A DNA stretch of 11,790 nucleotides from Candidatus Aminicenantota bacterium (GTDB lineage: Bacteria; Acidobacteriota; Aminicenantia; Aminicenantales; Aminicenantaceae), in NCBI GenBank assembly GCA_030633795.1, contig DAOWCB010000014.1, forward strand, positions 1-11,790. Direction: 5' to 3'. Below the pieces are notes generated by a model. The model made no database searches and was not told the origin of the DNA. It worked only from the letters and a program-made list of their open reading frames with translations. Position numbers and translations under genes: made by a program. Shown in pieces: positions 1 to 6,909 of this stretch; positions within the stretch are counted from its first letter, which is position 1, and every line of letters begins with the position of its first letter.

Positions 1-1
1 A

Positions 2-829
2 ACACCCTATCTTTCCGCCAAAGAGCTGGAAGAGAACGTCCGGCTCTCTTGCCAGGTGAAAGTTCGGAACGATCTGTCGATCGAAATCCCTGATGATCTT
101 TTCCTGATCGAGGAATTTAAAGTCCAGGTGGACCGTATCGAAGACTTGACCCCTTATATCAAAGGGCTAACTCTCGAAATCAAAGCATCGGAAGAAGGCA
201 TTACATTCAAGCCGGGACAATACATCCAGCTGGAGATCCCCAAGTACAAGCTGTCCAGTGCCCCAGAGTTTCGGGCCTTCTCGATGGCATCCCGCCCAGA
301 GGAGAGCAACAAAATCGAATTGTATGTCGGCCTCGTGGAAAAGGGAGTCGTTTCGACCTATGTCCACAAATTCCTCAAGGAAGGAGATAAGCTTGTTATG
401 CGGGGACCCTTCGGGGATTTTTTTTACCGCGACTCAGACCGGAAAATCCTGATGATCGCTACAGGGACTGGATTGGCGCCAATCATGTCGATTCTTCGGT
501 ACATGCGCAAAGAGCAGATCCAGCGAAAAACCACCCTCTTTTTCGGGACAAGAATGGAAGAGGACCTCTACTGTGTTGAAGAGCTTAAAGACCTGGAAAA
601 AGAACTATCAGAGTTCATTTATATCCCCACATTGTCCAGGATGCCCGACAGTTCGCCTTGGGATGGAGAAAGAGGCCGGGTCACAGCTTTGATCGAAAAA
701 CAGATACCTGAAGGGATTGACCTCGACGTCTATATCTGTGGAAATGCGGAGATGGTCGAATCCTGCTTAGAGGCACTCAAGATAAAGGGCATTCCTGATG
801 GACAGATCCATTTCGACAAGTTCGATTGA
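2..829 (+). CDS. NqrF-like NADH:acceptor flavin reductase, 5'-truncated by the window edge
   Basis: The frame is open from base 2, so the gene begins upstream; the GTG at 56 is an internal Val, not a start. The first visible residues (KELEENVRLSCQVKVRND) are the end of a plant-type 2Fe-2S ferredoxin domain. The Cys at 50-52 is its last cluster ligand, in the RLxCQxKV context typical of NqrF. An FAD/NAD reductase module follows: the FAD-binding RAFS motif at about 272-283, GPFGDFF before 430, the nucleotide-binding TGTGLAP at 461-481, and CGN at 737-745 near the C-terminus. In this family NADH electrons pass through FAD to the 2Fe-2S centre; in true NqrF the acceptor is the Na+-pumping Nqr complex. 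TGTGLAP differs from the GGGAGMAP form of classical NqrF, so the enzyme may serve another complex or a monooxygenase-type partner. The N-terminal membrane helix and other cluster ligands lie outside the window. The reductase family is secure; the Nqr assignment is tentative. Confidence 0.9.
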   Translation, partial: TPYLSAKELEENVRLSCQVKVRNDLSIEIPDDLFLIEEFKVQVDRIEDLTPYIKGLTLEIKASEEGITFKPGQYIQLEIPKYKLSSAPEFRAFSMASRPEESNKIELYVGLVEKGVVSTYVHKFLKEGDKLVMRGPFGDFFYRDSDRKILMIATGTGLAPIMSILRYMRKEQIQRKTTLFFGTRMEEDLYCVEELKDLEKELSEFIYIPTLSRMPDSSPWDGERGRVTALIEKQIPEGIDLDVYICGNAEMVESCLEALKIKGIPDGQIHFDKFD

Positions 830-923
830 GCAAAAATCCCAAAGATGCATCCCTTAAATAATACTTAATTATATTTAATTATTCTTTAGTTGACTTATGG
901 TCCATATTACCTGAGGGATATGT
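830..923. other. AT-rich convergent intergenic gap
   Basis: This gap lies between two genes that end toward each other. It is mostly A and T and contains an AT-only palindromic run at about 865-881. A 6-bp ATCCCT/AGGGAT inverted pair sits at 849-854 and 914-919. No GC-rich stem followed by a T run is visible, so I cannot name an intrinsic terminator here, although transcription from both sides should end in or near this stretch. No ORF or RNA gene is seen. Confidence 0.5.
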
Positions 924-1499
924 TTAAAGCCAGAATTGATAGCCGATCCCAAAAAGGATACGAATCCCTCCCAGGTCGACATTGATGTCGAAGGGTTTTA
1001 CCCTAAGAGGAATAGATTTGACTTCAGCTGTCAGGAACAATCCTCTGAATAGATGTAAACTCATTCCTCCGCCGATAACGGTCGTCCATTTGTTGTGATC
1101 GACCGGCTGCCGGACGAATTCGCTATCGATATCCTGTTTATAAAAATAATAGGCTATGCCGATTTTAAAGTACGTACTGACATTCCGGATGCGCAGGATA
1201 GGAACCCCAACAATCCCGGAAAGTTGCAGGCCGGTCACGCTCAAAGTGCTGTCCTCCTGGAAAAGTCCGACCTGACCACTTCTTTTGTACCCTCCCTCAT
1301 AGGAAAGCTCCAGACTGTAGGATCCTGCAAAAGAATATCTGATGTAGGGCTCGTAGACATATCCATCTCCGTATATCTCCCCTAATGCGAGGTCATCGAG
1401 ATAGCGGTATCCGGCATTGAGACCTAGTGTAAACCATGCTGCGCTGCCGACTTGAACAGAAATGAACACCAGGGAAATAAGAATGACTAATTTTTTCAT
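924..1499 (-). CDS. Small outer-membrane beta-barrel protein (191 aa)
   Basis: The start chosen is the ATG at 1497-1499, which gives a clean signal peptide (MKKLVILISL, then a hydrophobic run ending VGSAA, cleavage near residue 20) and has AAGGAAG five bases upstream. The frame is open to 1637, but that extension runs into the end of the upstream protease gene and would bury the signal peptide. The mature part alternates polar and hydrophobic residues with many Tyr, Phe and Gly, in strands such as YEPYIRYSF, YSLELSYEGGYK, STYFKIGIAYYFYK and GGIRILFGIGYQFWL. Two strands end in short turns, and the C-terminus is aromatic-rich as in barrel proteins handled by BamA. Length fits an 8-stranded OmpW/OmpX-type barrel, but no specific family can be named. 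It follows the S8 peptidase stop by 19 bp and is almost certainly co-transcribed with it. Function is unknown; a small channel, adhesin or structural barrel are all possible. Confidence 0.82.
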   Translation of the reverse strand: MKKLVILISLVFISVQVGSAAWFTLGLNAGYRYLDDLALGEIYGDGYVYEPYIRYSFAGSYSLELSYEGGYKRSGQVGLFQEDSTLSVTGLQLSGIVGVPILRIRNVSTYFKIGIAYYFYKQDIDSEFVRQPVDHNKWTTVIGGGMSLHLFRGLFLTAEVKSIPLRVKPFDINVDLGGIRILFGIGYQFWL

Positions 1500-1504
1500 A
1501 AGTT

Positions 1505-1511
1505 CTTCCTT
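1505..1511 (-). promoter_or_regulatory. Ribosome binding site fixing the beta-barrel start
   Basis: On the minus strand this reads AAGGAAG, five bases before the ATG at 1499. It lies in the 19-bp gap after the protease stop codon. It supports the internal start at 1499 over the longer open frame. Confidence 0.7.
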
Positions 1512-1518
1512 TTTCACA

Positions 1519-3297
1519 TTATCGAAGGGCATAGTTGGGATCGCTTTCTTCCCCAGAAGCGTTGACGGATATAATCTTGTATAAAAAATTTTCCTCTTCC
1601 AGAAGACCTCGCCTAAGGTAACTGGCGATTTGAGCATCCACTTCGGCTACAAGTGTAAAGGATTGATCCTGGCTATCCAATTGTTTCGCATATACACGAT
1701 AGGAGACAACCTGATCTCCATTCCGGGGATTAGGCGCCCAAGTCAACCGGTCCATATACTGGATAAAAAATCCATAGTTGTTTCCCACTCTTGAAACGGT
1801 AAAAAGAAGAGGTGCATGGATGTTTTTCAGAGGATAAAAAGCGGCTTTCTGGGCATCGACAATTCCCCATCCATTGCTGTTATCAGGAGATTCATACTGG
1901 CTGGCCGTTGATTTCATCGCTGTCATGATATCCTGATTGGTCCAGGAAGGATTGATCTCAAGGATCAACGCTGCAACTCCGGCCACCAACGGACAAGAAA
2001 ACGATGTCCCATCCACAAGCTCGTATTCGTCCCTCTCGTTTGGGGCTGCGGAATAGACCATTTCCCCCATGGCCATCACATCTGGTTTGATCCGGCCATC
2101 AGCGGTGGGCCCTTCGGAACTGAATCTAACTCTACTACCCTGGGAATTCACAGCTCCGGCAGCCAATACATAATCACTGTCAGCAGGAGAACCCAAGGTG
2201 TTTTGGCCGGAGTGGGAGCTCCCATCGTTTCCCGCGCTGTTGACGATCAAAATGCCACGACTTGCCGCGATGTTTGCGCCTCGAGCTACAACCGTGGTGT
2301 CTCCATCCATATCCTGCCAGGAGTAGTCCTCCTCACCATGAGTATGCCGATCCCGGTATCCCAGGGAACTGCTGATGATGTCCGCTCCCAGTGTATCGGC
2401 CCATTCTGAGCCAGCAATCCAATAGTCCTCTTCGATGTGGCGCTCCCAATCCAAATCGCCGTTTTCCGTCTTCCCCAGGAGAAAACTGGCCCCGAACGCT
2501 GGACCAATGAGTTCGCCTGGCTCATATCCGGCGATGGTTCCCAGGGTATTGGTTCCATGATCCCCTTTCCCCATCTGGCCCTCTTCATCGAAAACATTGG
2601 GATCGCCGTTTAAAAAATCCCAGGTGGCCACGATATCGAGGTGATCCAGGGCCTCATGCCCCAAGTTGCTGAAGCCAGCGTCCAACATGCAAATCAAGAC
2701 TCCTCGGCCGCTGTATCCCATGTTGTGCAACGCGGGGACATTCAGCTGATCGACCTGGGTAAAGGAGGCACCATAATCGAAAACGATGCTTTCTGCGAGG
2801 GTGGCTTGTGGGGCTGGTTCTGTCTTTTTTTCGATCACAGGATCACGGAAGGTGTAGACCAAAACCTCGTCCACTTTATTAACGAAACGAAAATGGGCAA
2901 TCATTTCGAGGGATTGGCTCGTGGCTTCGACAGATACGGCATTCAACCAGCGAGACGTGTGCCGAATCCTTCGGACGTATTGTTTTATGAAATCCACATA
3001 AAGCGGGTAAACAGGTAAATCGTATTCATCCACAAGAGCTTCAAACCCATGGCGAAGGCGCCTGTTTAAGGATTTTAAATTCAAGGCCACCCTGGCTTCT
3101 TCCATTTTCTGGAGTTTTCCCGGACCTTTATCTTTGAAATAGACCCAAGCGACAAATTTTTCTCCATGTCCTTTTTTATCGAATGATCTCTGCATTCTCG
3201 GAGAGATTTTTTCATTTTTCTGGGATATCCCGCCGGTGATAACGATGGACAGGAATAAAATCAAGCAGATGGTCTTTAATAGCTTATTCTTAATCAT
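1519..3297 (-). CDS. Secreted S8 (subtilisin-like) serine peptidase with C-terminal fibronectin III-like domain
   Basis: This 592-aa subtilase has an N-terminal signal peptide (Lys-rich start, hydrophobic core to about residue 25, no lipobox Cys). Residues about 45-150 look like an I9-type propeptide, from FVAWVYFKDKG to WLNAVSVEATSQSLEMIA. The catalytic domain spans about 180-490. The triad is visible as Asp206 in LDAGF, His247 in GDHGTNTLGTIAGY and Ser434 in GTSFSCPLVAG; the oxyanion Asn357 is in NSAGNDG. DAGF in place of D(S/T)G, and the following IEEDYWIAGSEWADTLG and SLGY segments, match a known subfamily common in Bacteroidota/Acidobacteriota-like genomes. Residues about 500-592 resemble a fibronectin III domain (LTWAPNP, VVSYRVYAK, FLYKIISVNASGEESDP). 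All catalytic residues are present, so it should be active after export. Its likely role is the first endoproteolytic step on extracellular protein. The upstream AGAGAG is only a modest ribosome site. The 19-bp link to the beta-barrel gene indicates an operon. Confidence 0.95.
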   Translation of the reverse strand: MIKNKLLKTICLILFLSIVITGGISQKNEKISPRMQRSFDKKGHGEKFVAWVYFKDKGPGKLQKMEEARVALNLKSLNRRLRHGFEALVDEYDLPVYPLYVDFIKQYVRRIRHTSRWLNAVSVEATSQSLEMIAHFRFVNKVDEVLVYTFRDPVIEKKTEPAPQATLAESIVFDYGASFTQVDQLNVPALHNMGYSGRGVLICMLDAGFSNLGHEALDHLDIVATWDFLNGDPNVFDEEGQMGKGDHGTNTLGTIAGYEPGELIGPAFGASFLLGKTENGDLDWERHIEEDYWIAGSEWADTLGADIISSSLGYRDRHTHGEEDYSWQDMDGDTTVVARGANIAASRGILIVNSAGNDGSSHSGQNTLGSPADSDYVLAAGAVNSQGSRVRFSSEGPTADGRIKPDVMAMGEMVYSAAPNERDEYELVDGTSFSCPLVAGVAALILEINPSWTNQDIMTAMKSTASQYESPDNSNGWGIVDAQKAAFYPLKNIHAPLLFTVSRVGNNYGFFIQYMDRLTWAPNPRNGDQVVSYRVYAKQLDSQDQSFTLVAEVDAQIASYLRRGLLEEENFLYKIISVNASGEESDPNYALR

Positions 3298-3341
3298 GTT
3301 TTTCTCTCTGGTTGATAAAATTAATATTCTTAATATTTGTT

Positions 3342-3369
3342 ATTATAGCAGATAGTTTGGATATCGAAA
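3342..3369 (-). promoter_or_regulatory. Candidate extended -10 promoter for the S8 peptidase unit
   Basis: On the minus strand TGCTATAAT (plus 3342-3350) is a perfect extended -10 element (TGnTATAAT). A poor -35 candidate, TTTCGA, sits at 3364-3369 with 16 bp between; extended -10 promoters often tolerate a weak -35. Transcription would begin near 3335 and give a leader of about 40 nt before the ATG at 3297. The 204-bp gap to the next upstream gene makes a separate promoter here likely. Confidence 0.45.
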
Positions 3370-3410
3370 ATGCCTAAATAAAGTTTTAAAAAGAGAACTT
3401 TTGAAGTATA

Positions 3411-3440
3411 TATATATTGATTTATATTGATATTTTTTGA
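3411..3440. repeat. Three in-phase 10-bp A/T-rich repeats ending in TTGA
   Basis: The plus strand reads TATATATTGA, TTTATATTGA, TATTTTTTGA in succession, three degenerate copies of a 10-bp unit. The spacing equals about one helical turn, so A/T tracts and TTGA steps fall on one face of the helix. The block lies about 40-100 bp upstream of the candidate S8 promoter. Intrinsic curvature or a tandem regulator site are both possible; simple AT-rich drift is the null explanation. Confidence 0.4.
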
Positions 3441-3501
3441 CTTATGATAAATTTTTTAGGAGAAAATTATGTTCAATCGTCCACAATTCTCAGTGATATT
3501 T

Positions 3502-4248
3502 TTATTTATAATTCAATACCACATATGTCAGTTTGTCAGGAGGATTGTTCAAGTCGAGTTTGAAGGTGTTGCTGTCAATCTTTTTCACGTTCTGTTTGTC
3601 TTTTGTGTAGTCATCTCCGGTGTAGGGCAAAAAACTTGCAGAATCGGTCTTGAAGTGCATCGGGAACACGATCAGCTTCGGATTTAGCTGGGAAATCACA
3701 TGGTCGGCTTCTTTTCCGAATATCGTGTAGGTCCCTCCGACAGGGATCATCACCACATCGATGGCTCCGATTTTTTCGACCTGTTCGGCTGTAAGTTCAT
3801 GCCCAAGATCTCCCAGGTTAACCACCTTTAATCCATCGAACTCAAAGACAAAAATGGCATTTTTTCCTCTCTGTTGTCCTTGGTTTGCATCATGATAAGA
3901 GGGAACGGTATAAATCTTCACATCCTTTATTTTTTCTTCGATCTGAGCAAAATCCTTCCCCCCTGAGCTCAATCCTCTCAAAACCGATGGCTTGCCGGAA
4001 ACAACATTCACCTGGTTGTGGTCGGAGTGTTCGTGGGATATTGTCACGATGTCCGGTTCGATAGCTTCGGGAATCTTGTAATCGCCCATTGCCATAGGAT
4101 CGGTGATGATCCGTGTGTTTTGAGATGTCTCGATCAAAAAACAAGCCTGACCAAACCACTTAAACGTGACTTCTTGGGCACGGAGACCAAGACCGGCAAA
4201 TGCAAAGATTACAAAAAAGGAAAAGGCAAAAATAATGATATTTTTCAT
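3502..4248 (-). CDS. Exported metallo-beta-lactamase-fold hydrolase (UlaG/Lactamase_B_3-like)
   Basis: The 248-aa product has a signal peptide (MKNIIIFAFSFFVIF to about RAQ at residues 23-25), so it should act in the periplasm or beyond. The metal-binding signature of the metallo-beta-lactamase fold is complete: SHEHSDH (His72, His74, Asp76, His77), a His119 candidate in SYHD, Asp147 in GDLGH, and His198 in PMHFKT near the end of the core. The opening FKWFGQACFLIET followed by ITDP matches the UlaG/Lactamase_B_3 type rather than true beta-lactamases. These proteins usually bind two metal ions and hydrolyse phosphodiester, lactone or similar bonds; the substrate here cannot be read from sequence. 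GGGAGAA precedes the ATG at 4246-4248. The gene follows the M14 peptidase by 73 bp, so it may be read through from that unit or from its own promoter. Most cytosolic UlaG relatives lack a signal peptide, so export is the noteworthy point. Confidence 0.92.
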   Translation of the reverse strand: MKNIIIFAFSFFVIFAFAGLGLRAQEVTFKWFGQACFLIETSQNTRIITDPMAMGDYKIPEAIEPDIVTISHEHSDHNQVNVVSGKPSVLRGLSSGGKDFAQIEEKIKDVKIYTVPSYHDANQGQQRGKNAIFVFEFDGLKVVNLGDLGHELTAEQVEKIGAIDVVMIPVGGTYTIFGKEADHVISQLNPKLIVFPMHFKTDSASFLPYTGDDYTKDKQNVKKIDSNTFKLDLNNPPDKLTYVVLNYK

Positions 4249-4277
4249 TTTGTTTTCTCCCTTGAATAAACTATATC

Positions 4278-4315
4278 TGTTATTGCAGGCAACCGCAACT
4301 GCTCTGTCAATAACA
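4278..4315. repeat. Perfect 8-bp inverted repeat overlapping a candidate promoter
   Basis: TGTTATTG at 4278-4285 and CAATAACA at 4308-4315 are exact inverted copies with 22 nt between. Arm centres are about 30 bp apart, three helical turns, and the arms overlap the -10 and -35 candidates of the MBL gene. An operator for a dimeric regulator is possible. As RNA the stem would be weak and is not followed by a T run, so a terminator is less likely. Confidence 0.35.
4282..4310 (-). promoter_or_regulatory. Candidate promoter of the MBL-fold gene
   Basis: On the minus strand a perfect TTGACA (plus 4305-4310) is followed after 17 bp by TGCAAT (plus 4282-4287), four of six matches to the -10 consensus. 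Transcription would start near 4275, about 27 nt before the ATG at 4248. It fits the 73-bp gap after the M14 gene and the loose coupling it suggests. Confidence 0.35.
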
Positions 4316-4321
4316 AAAATC

Positions 4322-6850
4322 CTATTCGACCAATTTTGCAGGGCCGTAGTAGATGGCGTTAAACAAGTAGCGGAAAGTTCCGTGGGATTGGCCCCGATAG
4401 ACCACCGGAAAACCGATTAATATAACTTTGCCTTTGCCGTAAGGAACATCCACGATAGCAGTTTTGTTTATCAAATGTTTATCCCCGGTTATCCATCCGC
4501 TCAGCAAGGTCTCTGTCGGGTACCGGACAACGCTTCGTCCTTCATGCACGGTGAAAGCAGGGCTCCTTCGGTAAAATAGCGCCGCTCCCCTTTCATAACC
4601 GTAAGCAATCGGGTGAGACGTGTCATTCAAAGCTTTGAGGATAGAACCCGGAATGAAAAAGTCTTTCCTGTCCAATCCATCCACGCTGTTCTCAACAGCC
4701 AAGTGGAGATTTTTTATCGCAAAATCTGCCCCTCCATTCAGTGTGATCACAGTGCCACCTTTTTTCACAAATTCGTTCAGATTTTTAAGCCCCACTTCAC
4801 CGATCCCGCCAGCATATTCCGCAGGAACTGCCGTCTCCGGCACTCCTCTGATAATAGCACTCTCTCTGAGATCGGGGATAACGATCACATCGAAGATTTC
4901 GTTTAAATCACCCCTCCGGATTTCTTTGTCAAAAACACTCTTGAAAGGAATCTCATACTGTTCGAGAACCCATCGCGTCCATCCCTCATCCATGGATGCG
5001 GTCCAACTCTTGTATAGGCCGACGCGCGGTTCTTTCAGAGCATAGGTCTTCACTTTCGGTTCAGCCCACAACCCGTCAAAATGAACCCAGAGCTTTTGAG
5101 TGATCGATTCCATGTCATGCAACAGGCCATCCCGGTTTTTGACGATCATCGTCCCCTCGGGATAGGTTTTTCCGTTGGCTTCAAACTTCTCAGCCGTCCA
5201 AAAGACCGTGTATTCCTTTTCTATCAACCTGTTTAAGGCAATGATGTCGTCATTGGTGGCATGCCCCCAAGCATAACCATAGGCACTTTCGACAGTCTCG
5301 AACTTTCCCTTGGGCTTAATTATCTCATCGAGAAGCACCGCATCGACCTGGAAGGGCTTGTCGGCCTGAACCACGTCCACTCCCAGCAGGAGGGGCAATG
5401 TATGGCCCACCACATCATACGGAGTCTTCAGAGGTCCTCCTGGCGTTTCTCTAATCTCAGGATAGACCTGCTTCTCTAAAAGTGTTTTGGCGAATCCACC
5501 GTATGGCTGGGCCATGTAAACAATAAAACTTCCAGCCGGATATTCGTACCCATTAACAACGAGAGATTCGGAAGCCTTGTGTATCTCCACAGCTCCCAGC
5601 TTCAGCACATTCAGCATTTTTACAGCCGTGGACAAATCCCTCTGATTGAATGGAATGATAAAGGCATACGGAGACTCACTTCGGGTGACCGCCTTTTTGT
5701 GGACAGTGTAAAAATTTTGGAGCCAGTTCTCACGGAGCCTAGCAGCATTGGTCAAAACAGCCTTGGCCGCAGCATAATCATAATCCACGATATCCCGAAG
5801 CGACCATTGGCCTCCCATCCAAGGCAACGGCATTTTGACAGACGGTTCCTTCACATCCGCAGAGAGATCCTCATATTTTACCGTGATCGGGGTTGCTACC
5901 TTAGCGCTGGCTGCCTCTGTCAGGATCCGGATTCCGCCGTGATAGTGATGATAAGCTCTTGCCGGCGTCCAGGCATCATATCGAGAACTGTGGATCACTC
6001 CCCCTTTCCCTTGTGCCGTTAATTCTGAGGCCATGAATGTTCCCATCATGGCCACTTCCTGGCGGAGGATGGGATCGATATTCGGCTCGTACGGGTCGAC
6101 AAAGGGAGGTACAAAAAGCCTAGCGCCACGGCTTCCCATCTGGTGCATATCCACGATGATCTGTGGATGCCAAGCGTTGTGGACCATCAGAGTGAGCTTC
6201 GTTTCCACCTGAGTGAACATGTACCAGTCGCGATTGTTGTCATGTCCCACATATTTTTGGTAGAGCCAGGGCATCCGGCCTCCCTCATACTCGGTGCCGA
6301 CATTTTTTTTGTACCAGTCCACCACCATCTGGATTCCATCGGGATTGTGCATCGGCGTTAGAAGGAGGATGACGTTATCCAATATTTCTTCGGTCAAGGG
6401 ATCGTTTTTCGTGGCCAGGTCATAAGCCAGCTCCATCGACATCTGGTTAGCACCGATCTCTGAGGCATGGATGGAACAGTTGACCATCACGACAGCTTTG
6501 CCTTCGGCGATGATTTTTTTGGCTTCATCATCCGAGATCTTTCGCGGATCGGCCAGAAGTTGCTGGTATTTTCGATATTTCGCGAGGTTCTTTTGGTTTT
6601 CTTCGGAAGTGATAATGGCCACGATAAACGGATTTCCTTCAGTCGTTTTTCCGACTTCCTGAACCGCTATCCTACCGCTCTGTTTGTCAAGCATCTGGAA
6701 ATATTCGATAATCTGGAACATATCTGCCAGTTTTTTTTCTGTTCCCACTTTAAATCCCAAATACTGTTCGGGTCTGGTGACCTGAGTTGACACCATAGGA
6801 GCGACAAGAAAAAAGACCAGTGCAAAATTCAGAATTTTTCTGTTTATCAT
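4322..6850 (-). CDS. Exported M14-family zinc carboxypeptidase with C-terminal amidotransferase-like domain
   Basis: The 842-aa product begins with a signal peptide (MINRKILNFALVFFLVAPMV, cleavage near residue 22). The M14 domain spans about 35-345. Zinc ligands are His128 and Glu131 in IHASEIG and His236 in VDMHQMG. NPDG is at 169-172, the substrate-carboxylate pair Asn206-Arg207 is in NNRDW, and the catalytic Glu312 is in RILTEAAS. All key residues are present. Next comes the segment usual in this long subfamily (YAFIIPFNQRD, YPAGSFIVYMAQPYGG, PYDVVGHTLPLLLGVDV, about 395-490). A Rossmann-like class I amidotransferase/ThuA-type region lies at about 645-770 (FDVIVIPD, GTVITLNGG), with no obvious catalytic Cys. 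It probably trims C-terminal residues from peptides in the periplasm. The start has a strong AGGAGGG just upstream. The stop of the S9 peptidase is 39 bp before the ATG, so the two peptidases probably share a transcript. Length is normal for the subfamily. Confidence 0.95.
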   Translation of the reverse strand: MINRKILNFALVFFLVAPMVSTQVTRPEQYLGFKVGTEKKLADMFQIIEYFQMLDKQSGRIAVQEVGKTTEGNPFIVAIITSEENQKNLAKYRKYQQLLADPRKISDDEAKKIIAEGKAVVMVNCSIHASEIGANQMSMELAYDLATKNDPLTEEILDNVILLLTPMHNPDGIQMVVDWYKKNVGTEYEGGRMPWLYQKYVGHDNNRDWYMFTQVETKLTLMVHNAWHPQIIVDMHQMGSRGARLFVPPFVDPYEPNIDPILRQEVAMMGTFMASELTAQGKGGVIHSSRYDAWTPARAYHHYHGGIRILTEAASAKVATPITVKYEDLSADVKEPSVKMPLPWMGGQWSLRDIVDYDYAAAKAVLTNAARLRENWLQNFYTVHKKAVTRSESPYAFIIPFNQRDLSTAVKMLNVLKLGAVEIHKASESLVVNGYEYPAGSFIVYMAQPYGGFAKTLLEKQVYPEIRETPGGPLKTPYDVVGHTLPLLLGVDVVQADKPFQVDAVLLDEIIKPKGKFETVESAYGYAWGHATNDDIIALNRLIEKEYTVFWTAEKFEANGKTYPEGTMIVKNRDGLLHDMESITQKLWVHFDGLWAEPKVKTYALKEPRVGLYKSWTASMDEGWTRWVLEQYEIPFKSVFDKEIRRGDLNEIFDVIVIPDLRESAIIRGVPETAVPAEYAGGIGEVGLKNLNEFVKKGGTVITLNGGADFAIKNLHLAVENSVDGLDRKDFFIPGSILKALNDTSHPIAYGYERGAALFYRRSPAFTVHEGRSVVRYPTETLLSGWITGDKHLINKTAIVDVPYGKGKVILIGFPVVYRGQSHGTFRYLFNAIYYGPAKLVE

Positions 6851-6880
6851 TTCGCCCTCCTTTGAAGGATTAGGTTTTCG

Positions 6881-6909
6881 ATTATAGCCTTATTTGCCTA
6901 GATAAGGCA
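6881..6909 (-). promoter_or_regulatory. Possible internal promoter before the M14 gene
   Basis: The 39-bp gap holds a perfect minus-strand TATAAT (plus 6881-6886). The hexamer 17 bp upstream is TGCCTT (plus 6904-6909), a poor -35 lying inside the end of the S9 gene. It could support some independent M14 expression, but read-through from the S9 gene is the simpler view. Confidence 0.25.

Noticed and set aside
56..829. GTG at 56 as the start of the flavin reductase gene
   Set aside because: The frame is open to base 2 and encodes the last part of the ferredoxin domain with its cluster Cys, so the true start lies upstream.
1500..1637. N-terminal extension of the beta-barrel gene to 1637
   Set aside because: It overlaps the end of the S8 gene in another frame, and the signal peptide and AAGGAAG site begin at 1499.
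2641..3018. Plus-strand 125-aa ORF opposite the S8 peptidase
   Set aside because: It is a shadow of the S8 coding frame, without a ribosome site or recognisable domain.
3380..3401. AAAGTT/AACTTT hairpin as a terminator of the MBL gene
   Set aside because: Six A/T-rich base pairs with a 10-nt loop are common by chance in this AT-rich gap, and it lies 100 bp beyond the stop.
3469..3687. Plus-strand 72-aa ORF with an AGGAG ribosome-like site before ATG at 3469
   Set aside because: Nearly all of it is antisense to the well-supported MBL gene and the product resembles no family; the AGGAG is probably chance.
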